A stretch of DNA of 64,000 nt from Desulfoferula sp040751985 (GTDB lineage: Bacteria > Desulfobacterota > Desulfarculia > Desulfarculales > Desulfarculaceae): the NCBI GenBank assembly GCA_040751985.1, contig JBFMFU010000082.1, positions 13,490-77,489 of the forward strand. Direction: 5' to 3'. The position numbers and the translations under genes are program-made. Shown piece by piece: positions 42,907-51,775 of this stretch (positions within the stretch are counted from its first letter, which is position 1; the number at the start of each line of letters is the position of its first letter). The notes under the pieces are model-generated. The model had not been told where the DNA came from and did no database searches. It saw only the letters and a list, made by a program, of their open reading frames with translations.

Positions 42907-43593
42907 TCAGCTATAATCGCGCTCCCCGAAGATGGCCGTGCCCACCCGCACCAGGGTGGCGCCCTCGGCGATGGCCGCCTCGAAATCGCCGCTCATGCCC
43001 ATGGACAGGTGGCGCATGGCGCCCGGCGGCAGATCGCGGGCCAGGCGGGCGGCCAGCTCGCGCAGGCCGGCGAAGATGGGCCGGGCGCGCTGGGGGTCGT
43101 CAAAGAACGGCGGCATGGTCATCAGGCCCATCAGTTCCAGGCCGGGCCGGGCGGCCAGCTCCTGGGCCAGGGCCGCGGCCTCGGCCGGCGCGCAGCCACT
43201 CTTCTGGGCCTCGCCGCCCAGGTTCACCTGCAGCAGCACGCCCAGGCGCTTATTCAGCTCCTGGGCCCGGCGGTCCAGGGCCCGGGCCAGCTTGAGCCGG
43301 TCCACGCTCTCGATCACGTCGAACAACTCGGCGGCCAGGCGGGCCTTGTTGGACTGCAGGTGGCCGATGAAGTGCCAGGTGCCGCCCCGCACGGCCGCGA
43401 TCTTGGCCTGGGCCTCCTGCACGTAGTTCTCGCCGAAAACCGTCTGGCCGGCGGCCAGGGCCGAGCGCACCGCCTGGGGGCCGTGGGTCTTGCTCACCGC
43501 CACCAGGCCCACCGAGGCCGGGTCGCGGCCCGCGGCGCGGGCGGCAGCGGCCATGCGCTCCTTTACGGCGGCCAGGTTTGCGGCGATGCTCAC
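42907..43593 (-). CDS. yggS: YggS family PLP homeostasis protein
   Basis: A 228-residue fold-type III PLP-binding protein without known catalysis, involved in vitamin B6 homeostasis. The cofactor lysine is in VGLVAVSKTHG (about residue 35), followed by FGENYVQEA, WHFIGHLQSNKAR, LLQVNLGGEAQKSG and MGMSGDFEAAI, all family landmarks. It is last in a minus-strand run with maf and tatD (four-base overlap with maf). Confidence 0.92.
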   Translation of the reverse strand: MSIAANLAAVKERMAAAARAAGRDPASVGLVAVSKTHGPQAVRSALAAGQTVFGENYVQEAQAKIAAVRGGTWHFIGHLQSNKARLAAELFDVIESVDRLKLARALDRRAQELNKRLGVLLQVNLGGEAQKSGCAPAEAAALAQELAARPGLELMGLMTMPPFFDDPQRARPIFAGLRELAARLARDLPPGAMRHLSMGMSGDFEAAIAEGATLVRVGTAIFGERDYS

Positions 43594-44189
43594 GGCGTCT
43601 CCTCCACCGCCTCGATAAGCCCGCGGCTGAGCATCACCTCCAGCACCGCGGCCAGGGGCAGGCCCACCACGTTAGTGTAACTGCCGCGCACCTCGCTGAC
43701 CAGGGCCGCGCCCAGGTCCTGCACGGCATAGGCCCCGGCCTTGTCCAGGGGCTCGCCGCTGGCCACGTAAGCCGCGATCTCCGCCTGCCGCAGCTCGCGG
43801 AAGCGCACTGCGCTCAGGCTCAGGCCGCAGACCTGGCCCTGGTCGTCGCGCAGGCAAAAGCCGGTCACCACCTGGTGCTCGCGTCCCGAGAGCAGGCGCA
43901 GCATGTCCGCGGCCTGGGCCGGGTCCGCAGGCTTGCCCAGGATGTCCGGGCCCAGGGCCACCAGGGTGTCGGCGGCCAGCACCACCTGGCCCGGCTGCCG
44001 CTCAACGGCCGCGGCTTTTAGCCCGGCCAGGCGCTGAGCGGCCTGCACGGCGTCTTCGCCAGGCAGCAGGTTTTCGTCCACCTCGGCCGCGGCCACCGTG
44101 AAGCGCAGGCCCATCCGGGAGAGCATCTCCCGCCGCCGCGGCGAGGCCGAGGCCAGGACCAGGCTCAGGCCGGGGCGCAGGCGATACAC
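43590..44189 (-). CDS. maf: Maf-family nucleoside triphosphate pyrophosphatase
   Basis: A 199-residue house-cleaning pyrophosphatase with LVLASASPRRREML (catalytic and phosphate-binding loop), EVDENLL, VVLAADTLVAL and SGEPLDKAGAYAVQDLGA. It hydrolyses dTTP/UTP or modified pyrimidine nucleotides in relatives. GTG start just after the tatD stop. Confidence 0.9.
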   Translation of the reverse strand: MYRLRPGLSLVLASASPRRREMLSRMGLRFTVAAAEVDENLLPGEDAVQAAQRLAGLKAAAVERQPGQVVLAADTLVALGPDILGKPADPAQAADMLRLLSGREHQVVTGFCLRDDQGQVCGLSLSAVRFRELRQAEIAAYVASGEPLDKAGAYAVQDLGAALVSEVRGSYTNVVGLPLAAVLEVMLSRGLIEAVEETP

Positions 44190-44190
44190 G

Positions 44191-44964
44191 CTAGCCCTCC
44201 AGCGGCGGCAGGCTGAACAGCCGCCGGGCGTTGGCCGTGGTGGCCGCGGCCACCTCGGCTGCCGGCCGGCCCAAAGCCTCGGCCAGGCCTTGCAGGGTGT
44301 GCACCAAATAGGCCGGCTCGTTGGGCCTGCCGCGCAGGGGCTCTGGCGTCAGGTAGGGGCAGTCGGTCTCGATGAGCAGCCGCTCCAGGGGCGTCTGCTG
44401 CACCACCTGGCGCAGCACCGCGGACTTTTTGTAGGTGACCACGCCGGTGACGCCCAGGCGGAAGCCCAGGGCCAGCACCTCCTGAGCCAGGTCTGGGCCG
44501 CCGCTGAAGCAGTGCAGCACCCCGCCCACCCGGGCGGCGCCCTGCTTTTGCAGCACGGCCAGCACCTCCTCGTGGGCCTGGCGGTCGTGGATCACCAGGG
44601 GCAGGCCCAGCTCCAGGGCCAGGTCCACCTGGCGTTGGAAGGCATCGCGCTGCTTATCGCGGGGCGAGAGGTCGCGGTAGAAGTCCAGGCCGCACTCACC
44701 GATGGCCACCGCCGGCGCGGTCAAGGCCAGGCGCTTCAGCTCGGCCCATAGCTCGGGCCCGGCCGCGGCCGCCTCGTGGGGGTGCAGGCCCACGCTGCAA
44801 GAGACCTGGGGCAGGTCGCGGGAGAGCTGGGCCGCCTGGCGCGAGGAAGCCAGGTCCACCCCGATGGTCACCATGTGCGCCACGCCGGCCTGCCCAGCCC
44901 GTAGCAAGGCACCGGGCGCGTCCTTGAGCAGGTCCAGGTGCGCGTGGCTGTCGATGAGCTTCAT
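44191..44964 (-). CDS. tatD: TatD family metal-dependent hydrolase
   Basis: A 257-residue TIM-barrel hydrolase with IDSHAHLD (metal histidines), GLHPHEA, IGECGLDFYRD, VIHDRQAHEE, HCFSGG and LIETDCPYLTPE. Relatives are 3'-5' exonucleases or D-aminoacyl-tRNA-type deacylases. It overlaps the M15-like gene by four bases. Confidence 0.9.
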   Translation of the reverse strand: MKLIDSHAHLDLLKDAPGALLRAGQAGVAHMVTIGVDLASSRQAAQLSRDLPQVSCSVGLHPHEAAAAGPELWAELKRLALTAPAVAIGECGLDFYRDLSPRDKQRDAFQRQVDLALELGLPLVIHDRQAHEEVLAVLQKQGAARVGGVLHCFSGGPDLAQEVLALGFRLGVTGVVTYKKSAVLRQVVQQTPLERLLIETDCPYLTPEPLRGRPNEPAYLVHTLQGLAEALGRPAAEVAAATTANARRLFSLPPLEG

Positions 44965-45488
44965 GCCGCTACTTCCTCGCCGGGCAGCAGGGGGCCGAAG
45001 CGCTGCGCCAGCTCCGCCAGGCTCAGGGGGACCAGCCCGCCGGCGGTGGATAGCATCAGCCGCGGCCGGGACGGGCTCTGGGCGGTCTGGGACAGGTGCA
45101 GCCAGCCGCCCGGCGGTTCATATAGTATCACCTCGTGGCAAGGCAGGCGCCCGTAGGCATAGGCCGCCAGGTCCACGGCCCGCATGGGCCGCAGCAGGGG
45201 CCGCACATCCGCGGCCTGGCCGCAGCAGTGCAGGCTGGTGCGGCTCAGGGATACGAACCAGTTCAGCTCCGGCGAGCGGAAGCCGCTGGTCACGGCCAGG
45301 GGCCCGAAGCGCCGGCGCAACGGCTCCAGCACCTCCGTGGCCAGGCGCAGCAGCCGCGCCAGGGCGGCCGGGCCGGGCCTGTTGTCCAGGCCGTAGGCCT
45401 GGGCCGTGTCCGAGTGCACCAGCTCGGCCAGGGTGAAGTGCGGCGCATCGGGCAGGGGGGCCCGCCAGTCCAGGGCCGGCGCGGCCAT
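44961..45488 (-). CDS. Peptidase M15-like protein
   Basis: A 175-residue protein; the frame is open far upstream but the ATG at 45488 overlaps the stop of the preceding gene. HFTLAELVHSDTA, TSGFRSPELNWFVS, SLHCCGQAADVRP and GGWLHLS give the M15/VanY metal ligands (H, D, H) of D-Ala-D-Ala carboxypeptidases and phage endolysins. There is no signal peptide, unusual for a cell-wall enzyme, so it may be a phage-derived or cytoplasmic domain. Function not assigned. Confidence 0.65.
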   Translation of the reverse strand: MAAPALDWRAPLPDAPHFTLAELVHSDTAQAYGLDNRPGPAALARLLRLATEVLEPLRRRFGPLAVTSGFRSPELNWFVSLSRTSLHCCGQAADVRPLLRPMRAVDLAAYAYGRLPCHEVILYEPPGGWLHLSQTAQSPSRPRLMLSTAGGLVPLSLAELAQRFGPLLPGEEVAA

Positions 45489-46273
45489 CAGGCGAACTCG
45501 CCGGGCGCGAAGACCCCGCGGCCCGCGAACACGCCCAGCAGGCGCAGGGTCTTCTGCAGGTCCGGGTCCAGCACGTCCAGCAGGGCGATCTCCAGGCCCG
45601 CGCCCCAGGCCGCGGCCAGGAAGGGCCCGGCCGCGAAGCCGGCCCGCGCCCCGGCCGTGGCTGTGGTCAGGTTGCTCAGGGCAATGAGGCGGGCCGGCGG
45701 CGGGTCCAGGACCTGGGGCAGGGCGCGCAGCACCTGCAGCACTGCGGCGGCGTGGGCCTCGCCGCCAGGCAGGGCCAAGGGCATGACCATGGGGTCGAGG
45801 ATCAGGCGCTGACCGCTGATGCCCCGCCGGGCTGCTTCCTGCCCGATCAGGGCGGCCAGGGCCAGGCGCTCCTCGGCGCTGGGCGGCACGGCGGCGGTCA
45901 TGGTGGCGGCCACCACGGACAGGCCGTGGTGCGCGGCCAAATCCAGCACCGGCCCCAGGCGCGCCTCCTGGGCCGTGGCCATGTTCAGCACCGGCGGCCG
46001 GGTGCAGAAGCCCAGGGCCAGCTCCAGGTCGGCCGGCGCGGCCGCGTCCAGCATCAGGGTCAGGTCGCAGGCCGCCTCGGCCGTCTGCACCAGAAAGCGC
46101 CAGGTATCGGCCCGCGCGGCCTGGGACAGGTAGCCCGGATTCAGGTCCAGCCATTGCGCCCCGGCCGCAGCCAGGCGGGAACAGAGATCGCCGAGAAAGG
46201 CCCCGTCCCGCTCCTGCAGGGCGCGGCGCACCGAAGGGCGCGAGGCGGTGAGGTTGTCGGCGGCCAGGATCAT
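45488..46273 (-). CDS. Methyltetrahydrofolate-methyltransferase / pterin-binding TIM-barrel protein
   Basis: A 261-residue protein from ATG 46273; a TTG at 46309 would add 12 residues but has no ribosome site. ADNLTASRPSVRRALQERD, AGAQWLDLNPGY, DLTLMLDAAAPADLELAL, LNMATAQE, LILDPMVMPLAL and ALSNLTT line up in order with AcsE-type methyltetrahydrofolate:corrinoid methyltransferases, including the pterin-binding aspartate/asparagine positions. The usual GERIN start is changed. It is adjacent to tatD and an M15-like gene, not to acetyl-CoA synthase genes, so partner and role are open. Confidence 0.65.
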   Translation of the reverse strand: MILAADNLTASRPSVRRALQERDGAFLGDLCSRLAAAGAQWLDLNPGYLSQAARADTWRFLVQTAEAACDLTLMLDAAAPADLELALGFCTRPPVLNMATAQEARLGPVLDLAAHHGLSVVAATMTAAVPPSAEERLALAALIGQEAARRGISGQRLILDPMVMPLALPGGEAHAAAVLQVLRALPQVLDPPPARLIALSNLTTATAGARAGFAAGPFLAAAWGAGLEIALLDVLDPDLQKTLRLLGVFAGRGVFAPGEFA

Positions 46274-46335
46274 GCGGCCAAGTTTAATGGCCTCTCCGGA
46301 GCCTGGCAAGGGAAGCGCCGCTCAACTTGGCCGCC

Positions 46336-46364
46336 TTGACAGCGGCCGGGCGGGGCGGTTCAAT
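46336..46364 (+). promoter_or_regulatory. Promoter of dgt
   Basis: TTGACA (46336-46341), 17 bases, TTCAAT (46359-46364), about 40 bases before the dgt ATG and divergent from the methyltransferase-like gene. Confidence 0.55.
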
Positions 46365-46403
46365 GAATCAGCAACGCCAACGTGCAAGGGAGCGCCAGCG
46401 CGC

Positions 46404-47591
46404 ATGTCTCAGCAGGTATTAGCCCAGTTGCGCCGCCGCCTGGAGCAGGACGAGCGCCAAAGCCTGTCGCCGCACGCCTGCCTGAGCAGCAACGCCCTGC
46501 GCCGCCGGCCGGACGAAACCGCCGAGGCGGATCACCGCCTGCCCTTTGCCGTGGACGCGGACCGGGTGCTGCACTCCCTGGCCTACACCCGCTACATCGA
46601 CAAAACCCAGGTCTTCTCCCTGGTAAACAACGACCAGATATCCCACCGGGTGCTGCACGTGCAACTGGTCAGCAAGATCGGCCGCACCATGGGGCGGCTG
46701 CTGGGTCTGAACCAGGACCTGATCGAGGCCATCGCCCTGGCCCACGATCTGGGCCACCCGCCCTTTGGCCACGACGGCGAAACCTTTCTCTCGCGCAAGT
46801 GCCAGGAGCACGGCCTGGGGCCCTTCCAGCACAACCTGCAGTCAATACGCTTCCTAGAGCGGCTGGAAAAGGGCGGCCGGGGCCTGAACCTGACCCTGCA
46901 GGTGCTGGACGGGGTGTTCACCCACGACGGCGAGGCCCACGCCACGCGCCTGGCCCCGCAGCGGGGCAAGGACTTCGCGGAGCTGGACCAGGAGCTGGCG
47001 GCCAAGCAGGCCGACCCCGGCCTGGACGTGCGGCCTACCACCCTGGAGGGTTGCCTGGTGCGGGTGACCGACTCCATTGCCTACGTGGGCCGCGACCTGG
47101 AAGACGCCATCCTGCTGGGCCTGGTGCGGCGCCAGGACCTGCCCCAGGAGGTCAGCGAGGTCCTGGGCAGCAGCAACGGCACCATGGTCTACCGCCTGGT
47201 GGAGGACCTGGTGGGCCGGTCCCTGGGCCAGGACTATGTGGCCTTCAGCCCGGCCGTGGCCCAGGCCCTGGGCCGGCTCAAGGCCTTCAACCTGGAGCGC
47301 ATCTACACCCACCCCGGCATCAAGACCCAACACCAGAAGATCGCCGAGGGTTTCGAGCGGCTCTTCGATCTGTATCTGGCCGACCTGAAAAAAGGCAACC
47401 GGGCCAGCGCCATCTACAGCGAGTTTCTGGGCCACATGGACCCGGCCTACCCGGAAGAGACCCCGGCCGCGGCCCAGGTGCGCGACTTCCTGGCCGGCAT
47501 GACCGACGACTATTTCCTGGATCGCCTGCGCGAACAGGTGCCCCCCCAGAGGCTGCCCCGCAAGCTGCCCCACCGCCTAACTGCGCCTTAA
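46404..47591 (+). CDS. dgt: Deoxyguanosinetriphosphate triphosphohydrolase-like HD protein
   Basis: A 395-residue HD-domain dNTPase releasing tripolyphosphate from dNTPs. Start ATG 46404. The metal ligands lie in DQISHRVLHVQLVSKIGR, AHDLGHPPFGHDGE and RVTDSIAYVGRDLEDAI (final aspartate). It has a DHRLPFAVDADRVLHSLAYTRYIDKTQVF N-terminus, typical of the dGTPase subfamily. Terminator directly follows, so it is monocistronic. Confidence 0.88.
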   Translation: MSQQVLAQLRRRLEQDERQSLSPHACLSSNALRRRPDETAEADHRLPFAVDADRVLHSLAYTRYIDKTQVFSLVNNDQISHRVLHVQLVSKIGRTMGRLLGLNQDLIEAIALAHDLGHPPFGHDGETFLSRKCQEHGLGPFQHNLQSIRFLERLEKGGRGLNLTLQVLDGVFTHDGEAHATRLAPQRGKDFAELDQELAAKQADPGLDVRPTTLEGCLVRVTDSIAYVGRDLEDAILLGLVRRQDLPQEVSEVLGSSNGTMVYRLVEDLVGRSLGQDYVAFSPAVAQALGRLKAFNLERIYTHPGIKTQHQKIAEGFERLFDLYLADLKKGNRASAIYSEFLGHMDPAYPEETPAAAQVRDFLAGMTDDYFLDRLREQVPPQRLPRKLPHRLTAP

Positions 47592-47630
47592 GCCGAAGAA
47601 AAACTGAGCGCTCAGTCGGTTTGGCTTTTT
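47592..47630 (+). terminator. Intrinsic terminator after dgt
   Basis: Perfect palindrome ACTGAGCGCTCAGT (47603-47616) within a GCC...GGC outer stem, then TTTTT (47626-47630). Confidence 0.8.
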
Positions 47631-47699
47631 CACTGAGGCCGCATTATGAACTAAGATTCACATTAACAGTAAAAACAAGGATTTTTGCCGAATTTGGAC

Positions 47700-47729
47700 T
47701 TGAATCTCAGAGGGCGCTTATTCTATCAT
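47700..47729 (+). promoter_or_regulatory. Promoter of the liv-type transporter operon
   Basis: TTGAAT (47700-47705), 18 bases, TATCAT (47724-47729), in a 255-base AT-rich stretch without genes between dgt and livG. The remaining ~150-base leader shows nothing I can name. Confidence 0.45.
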
Positions 47730-47886
47730 TTTGCTGTTCCTAATCATCCGCACGGCGCCGGGAGGGGCGTCTTCGTCACGGAAAGGCCAAAAACCGATCT
47801 TGCGCAAGCAGCCGGACCCCTTCTAAGGATCGTCAGCGCCGACCTTAGAACTGCCCTAACTACCAGGGTCTGGCCAGGGAGGAGAT

Positions 47887-48732
47887 ATGCCAGCGAAAGG
47901 CCCCGCAGGCATTAACAAAGATTCGCAGGCAAGACAAGAGACACCTCAACTCATCGTGGATGACATCCACCTGCGGTTCGGCGGGCTGAACGCCCTGAGC
48001 GGGGTCAGCTTTGGGGTCAAGAAGGGCGACATCCAGGCCATCATCGGACCCAACGGAGCCGGGAAGACCTGCATACTCAACTGCATCTGCCGCTTCTACC
48101 AGCCCCACGCCGGACGCATCATCTTCGAGGGCCAGGACATCTCCAAGGTGCCCACCCACCGGGTGGCCTCCCTGGGCATCGCCCGCAGCTTCCAGAACAT
48201 AGAGCTGTTCCGCGGCATGACCGTGCTGGGCAACATCAAGCTGGGCCACCACGTGCACATGCATGCGGGCTTCATCTCCGGCGGCATCTACCTGGGCAAG
48301 GCCAAGCGCGAGGAGATGCGGGTGCGCAAGGAGATCGAGGAGCGCATCATCGACCTGTTGGAGATCGAGGCCATCCGCAAGCAGGTGGTGGGCACCTTGC
48401 CCTACGGTCTGCAGAAGCGGGTGGAGCTGGCCCGGGCCCTGGCCATGCAGCCCAAAATTCTGCTGCTGGACGAGCCCATGGCGGGCATGAACCTGGAAGA
48501 GACCGAGGACATGGCCCGCTTCGTCCTGGACATCAAAGAGGAGTGGGGGGTGACCGTGGTGCTCATCGAGCACGACATGGGCGTGGTCATGGACATCTCC
48601 GACAACGTGGTGGTGCTGGACTTCGGGACCAAGATCGCCCAGGGCACCCCGCAGGAGGTCAGCAAGAACCCCCACGTCATCGAGGCCTACCTGGGCGCCG
48701 AAGACGCCGCCCGTTCCAAGCTGGGCCTGTAG
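47887..48732 (+). CDS. livG: Branched-chain amino acid-type ABC transporter ATP-binding protein (LivG)
   Basis: A 281-residue ABC ATPase with a 20-residue polar N-terminal extension, Walker A GPNGAGKT, signature LPYGLQKRVELARAL and Walker B ILLLDEPMAGMN. The long insertion after SFQNIELF (HHVHMHAGFISGGIY) is typical of the LivG/BraF branch. Start after GGAGGAG. First gene of an operon that also carries an acyl-CoA synthetase, so the substrate may be a carboxylic acid rather than leucine. Confidence 0.9.
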   Translation: MPAKGPAGINKDSQARQETPQLIVDDIHLRFGGLNALSGVSFGVKKGDIQAIIGPNGAGKTCILNCICRFYQPHAGRIIFEGQDISKVPTHRVASLGIARSFQNIELFRGMTVLGNIKLGHHVHMHAGFISGGIYLGKAKREEMRVRKEIEERIIDLLEIEAIRKQVVGTLPYGLQKRVELARALAMQPKILLLDEPMAGMNLEETEDMARFVLDIKEEWGVTVVLIEHDMGVVMDISDNVVVLDFGTKIAQGTPQEVSKNPHVIEAYLGAEDAARSKLGL

Positions 48733-48756
48733 CCCCTAACCAGCGGAGAAGCGCCT

Positions 48757-50772
48757 GTGCCCCAGACCTACCTCAAAGCCGAAGAGCCCGGTGCCAACAT
48801 AGGCAACAGCACCCTGCCCCTGTTGCTCCAGCGTAACGCCGAGAAGTTCGGCGACAGCCGGGTGGCGCTCCGGGAAAAGGAGTTCGGCATCTGGCAGTCG
48901 GTCACCTGGCGTGAGTACTACGAGCACGTCAAGTACTTCGCCCTGGGCCTGGCCGCCCTGGGCTTTTCTGACGGCGACGCCCTGGCCATCATCGGCGACA
49001 ACCGGCCGGAGTGGGTCTACGCCGAACTGGCCACCCAGAGCCTCCGGGGCCGTCCCCTGGGCATTTACCAGGACAGCATCCTCAACGAGGTGGCCTACGT
49101 CATCGACCACTCCGAGGCCCGCTTCGTGGTGGCTGAGGACCAGGAGCAGACCGACAAGGTTCTGGACATGAAGCACGAGCTGCCCCGGGTGGCCAAGGTC
49201 ATCTACACCGACCCCAAGGGCATGCGCAACTACGACGATCCGCTGCTGATCTACTTCCCGGAGGTGGAGGAGATGGGGCGTCGGTATGAGGCCGAGCACC
49301 CCGGCTACTTCGAAAAGTCCGTGGAGCGGCTGACCCCGCAGGACATAGCCCTGGTGGCCTACACCTCCGGCACCACCGGCTTCCCCAAGGGCTCGCTACT
49401 GACCCACTCCAACATGCTCAACATGGCCCTGAACCTGGCACAGGTGGACCCCAAGTATTCGCAGGACGAGTTCGTCTCCTTTCTGCCCCTGCCCTGGATC
49501 GGGGAGCAGATGATGAGCGTGTCCACGGCCCTGGCCATCGGCTTCACCATCAACTTCCCTGAGGAGCCCGAGACGGCCATGGCCGACCTGTACGAGATCG
49601 GCCCCAACGTGGTCTTTTCGCCGCCCCGGGTCTGGGAGCAGCAGGCGCGCTCGGTGATCGTCAAGCACCTGGACGCCTCCTGGTTCAAGCGCTTCATCTA
49701 CCGCCTGTGCATGCCCATCGGCTATGAGATGGCCGACCTGCATTTCCAGGGCCAGAAGCCCTCCCTGGCCTGGCGGATCATGTACTCCCTGAGCTACCTG
49801 TTCCTGTTCCGGGCCCTGAAGGACCGCCTGGGCTTCGCCAACATCCGCTCGGCCTCCACCGGCGGCGCCGCCCTGGGGCCGGACGTGTTCCGCTTCTTCC
49901 ACGCCTGCGGCGTGAACCTGAAGCAGATCTACGGCCAGACCGAGATCAGCGGCATCTCCTGCATCCACCGCGAGGGCAAGGTGGACTTCACCTCGGTGGG
50001 CGAGCCCATCCCCGAGACCGAGGTGAAGATCGACCAGCCCGACCCCGAGGGCGTGGGCGAGATCGTCTCCCGCTCCCCGGCCCTGTTCCAGGGCTACCTG
50101 AAGAACGACCAGGCCACCGCCGAGACCATCGTGGACGGCTGGCTGCACTCGGGCGACGCCGGCTACATCACCAAGACCAACCAGCTGGTGTGCATCGACC
50201 GCGTTAAGGACCTGATGCAGCTGGTCTCCGGGGCCCGCTTCTCGCCCATGTTCATCGAGAACAAACTCAAGTTCTGCCCCTACATCGTGGAGCCCTGCGT
50301 GCTGGGCCACGAGCGCGCCTACGTCACGGCCATCATCTGCATTGACTACAAGCACACCGGCAAGTGGGCCGAGGACCACCGCATCGGCTACACCACCTAC
50401 ACCGACCTGGCCAGCAAGCTGGAGGTTTACGACCTGATCGAGCGGGAGGTGGTGCGGGTGAACCGCGACCTGCCCGAGGCGGCGCGCATCCAGAAGTTCC
50501 TGCTGCTCTACAAGGAGTTCGACCCCGATGACGGCGAGCTGACCCGCACCCGCAAGCTGCGCCGGCGCTTCATCGCCGAACGCTACGCCAAGGAGATCGA
50601 GGCCCTGTACCAGGACGTGGACCAGGTGCACGTGGAAAGTGAGATCAAGTATCAGGACGGCAAGACCGCCACCATCGTCACCGATCTGCACATCCGTAAT
50701 ATGAAGCCTCTGGATCAGTACGCCCTGGAGGCCGAACGCAAGTGGTGGCAGTTCTGGAAGCCGGTGCACTAA
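48757..50772 (+). CDS. Long-chain acyl-CoA synthetase (AMP-forming)
   Basis: A 671-residue ANL ligase from GTG 48757, adenylating a fatty or other carboxylic acid and forming its CoA thioester. P-loop YTSGTTGFPKGSLLTH (about 205), YGQTEISG, GWLHSGDAGYI and DRVKDLMQLVSGARFSP are all present, with a C-terminal LTRTRKLRRRF. Length and the ALGFSDGDALAIIGDNRPEW region fit the FadD15-like long-chain group. It sits between livG and livH, which ties substrate import to activation. Confidence 0.85.
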   Translation: MPQTYLKAEEPGANIGNSTLPLLLQRNAEKFGDSRVALREKEFGIWQSVTWREYYEHVKYFALGLAALGFSDGDALAIIGDNRPEWVYAELATQSLRGRPLGIYQDSILNEVAYVIDHSEARFVVAEDQEQTDKVLDMKHELPRVAKVIYTDPKGMRNYDDPLLIYFPEVEEMGRRYEAEHPGYFEKSVERLTPQDIALVAYTSGTTGFPKGSLLTHSNMLNMALNLAQVDPKYSQDEFVSFLPLPWIGEQMMSVSTALAIGFTINFPEEPETAMADLYEIGPNVVFSPPRVWEQQARSVIVKHLDASWFKRFIYRLCMPIGYEMADLHFQGQKPSLAWRIMYSLSYLFLFRALKDRLGFANIRSASTGGAALGPDVFRFFHACGVNLKQIYGQTEISGISCIHREGKVDFTSVGEPIPETEVKIDQPDPEGVGEIVSRSPALFQGYLKNDQATAETIVDGWLHSGDAGYITKTNQLVCIDRVKDLMQLVSGARFSPMFIENKLKFCPYIVEPCVLGHERAYVTAIICIDYKHTGKWAEDHRIGYTTYTDLASKLEVYDLIEREVVRVNRDLPEAARIQKFLLLYKEFDPDDGELTRTRKLRRRFIAERYAKEIEALYQDVDQVHVESEIKYQDGKTATIVTDLHIRNMKPLDQYALEAERKWWQFWKPVH

Positions 50773-50784
50773 GGGAGAAGGAGC

Positions 50785-51672
50785 ATGCAGGAGTTTCTAC
50801 AGCTCATCGTAACCGGCCTGGTCATCGGCTCGGTGTATGCCTTGGTGGCCATGGGCTTCGCCCTGATCTACAAGTCCACCAGCATCATCAACTTCGCCCA
50901 GGGCGAGTTCGTGCTGGTGGGCGGCTACGTCTGCTGGTGGCTCTACACCGTCCTGCACCTGCCCATCTTCTGGGCTGCGATCCTGACCATGATCATCGCG
51001 GTTTTCATGGGCATGGTCCTGGAGCGGCTCATGCTGCGGCCCATGATCGGCGAGCCCATCATTAGCGTGATCATGATCACCATCGCCCTGGCCACGGTGC
51101 TCAAGTCCCTGGTGACCATTCTCTGGGGCACCATGATTAAGGTTTTTACGCCGCCCATCTTCAGCCAAACGGCGATCCACCTGGGGCCGGTGTTGGTCAG
51201 CGAGGTCTATCTTTGGACCTTCGGCTTTGCCTTTTTGTTCCTGGGCGTATTCGCGGCCTTCTTCAAGTTCACCCGGGTGGGCATCTCCATGCGGGCGGTG
51301 GCCGACGACCAGCAGGTGGCCCAGAGCATGGGCATCAGCGTCAAGCGGGTGTTCGCCATCTCCTGGTCCATCGGCGCCCTGGTCAGCGCGGTGGGCGGGA
51401 TTCTGGTGGGCAACATCAACGGCATCAACATCGCCCTGGCCGACTTCGGCCTGAAGGTCTTCCCGGCGGTGATCCTGGGCGGGTTGGAGTCCATCGCCGG
51501 GGCCATCATCGGCGGCCTGACCATCGGCATACTGGAGAACATCATGGGCTCCTACCTGGACATCTACCTGGGCGGCGGGGTCAAGGAGATCGCGCCGTTC
51601 ATCGTCCTGATAATCATTTTGATGATCAAGCCCTACGGCCTGTTCGGCATCAAGGAGATAGAGCGGGTATAG
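50785..51672 (+). CDS. livH: HAAT-family ABC permease (LivH)
   Basis: A 295-residue inner-membrane protein with about eight helices, opening LIVTGLVIGSVYALVAMGFALIYKSTSIINFAQGEF, the LivH signature. VADDQQVAQSMGISVKRVFA is the cytoplasmic EAA-like loop contacting the ATPase. Start after GGGAGAAGGAG, 13 bases from the ligase stop. Confidence 0.9.
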   Translation: MQEFLQLIVTGLVIGSVYALVAMGFALIYKSTSIINFAQGEFVLVGGYVCWWLYTVLHLPIFWAAILTMIIAVFMGMVLERLMLRPMIGEPIISVIMITIALATVLKSLVTILWGTMIKVFTPPIFSQTAIHLGPVLVSEVYLWTFGFAFLFLGVFAAFFKFTRVGISMRAVADDQQVAQSMGISVKRVFAISWSIGALVSAVGGILVGNINGINIALADFGLKVFPAVILGGLESIAGAIIGGLTIGILENIMGSYLDIYLGGGVKEIAPFIVLIIILMIKPYGLFGIKEIERV

Positions 51673-51775
51673 CAGGGTTTAATGCGCCGGCTCTTAAGGA
51701 TGAGCAGAGACACAACCAAGCGGAACCGGCTGAGAGTGGGGCGGACGGCTTCGCAACCGAGCTAGGGAGGGGGAG

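Noticed and set aside
51700..51765. Short ORF between livH and livM
   Set aside because: AAGG lies directly on the ATG with no usable spacing; very basic composition typical of chance.
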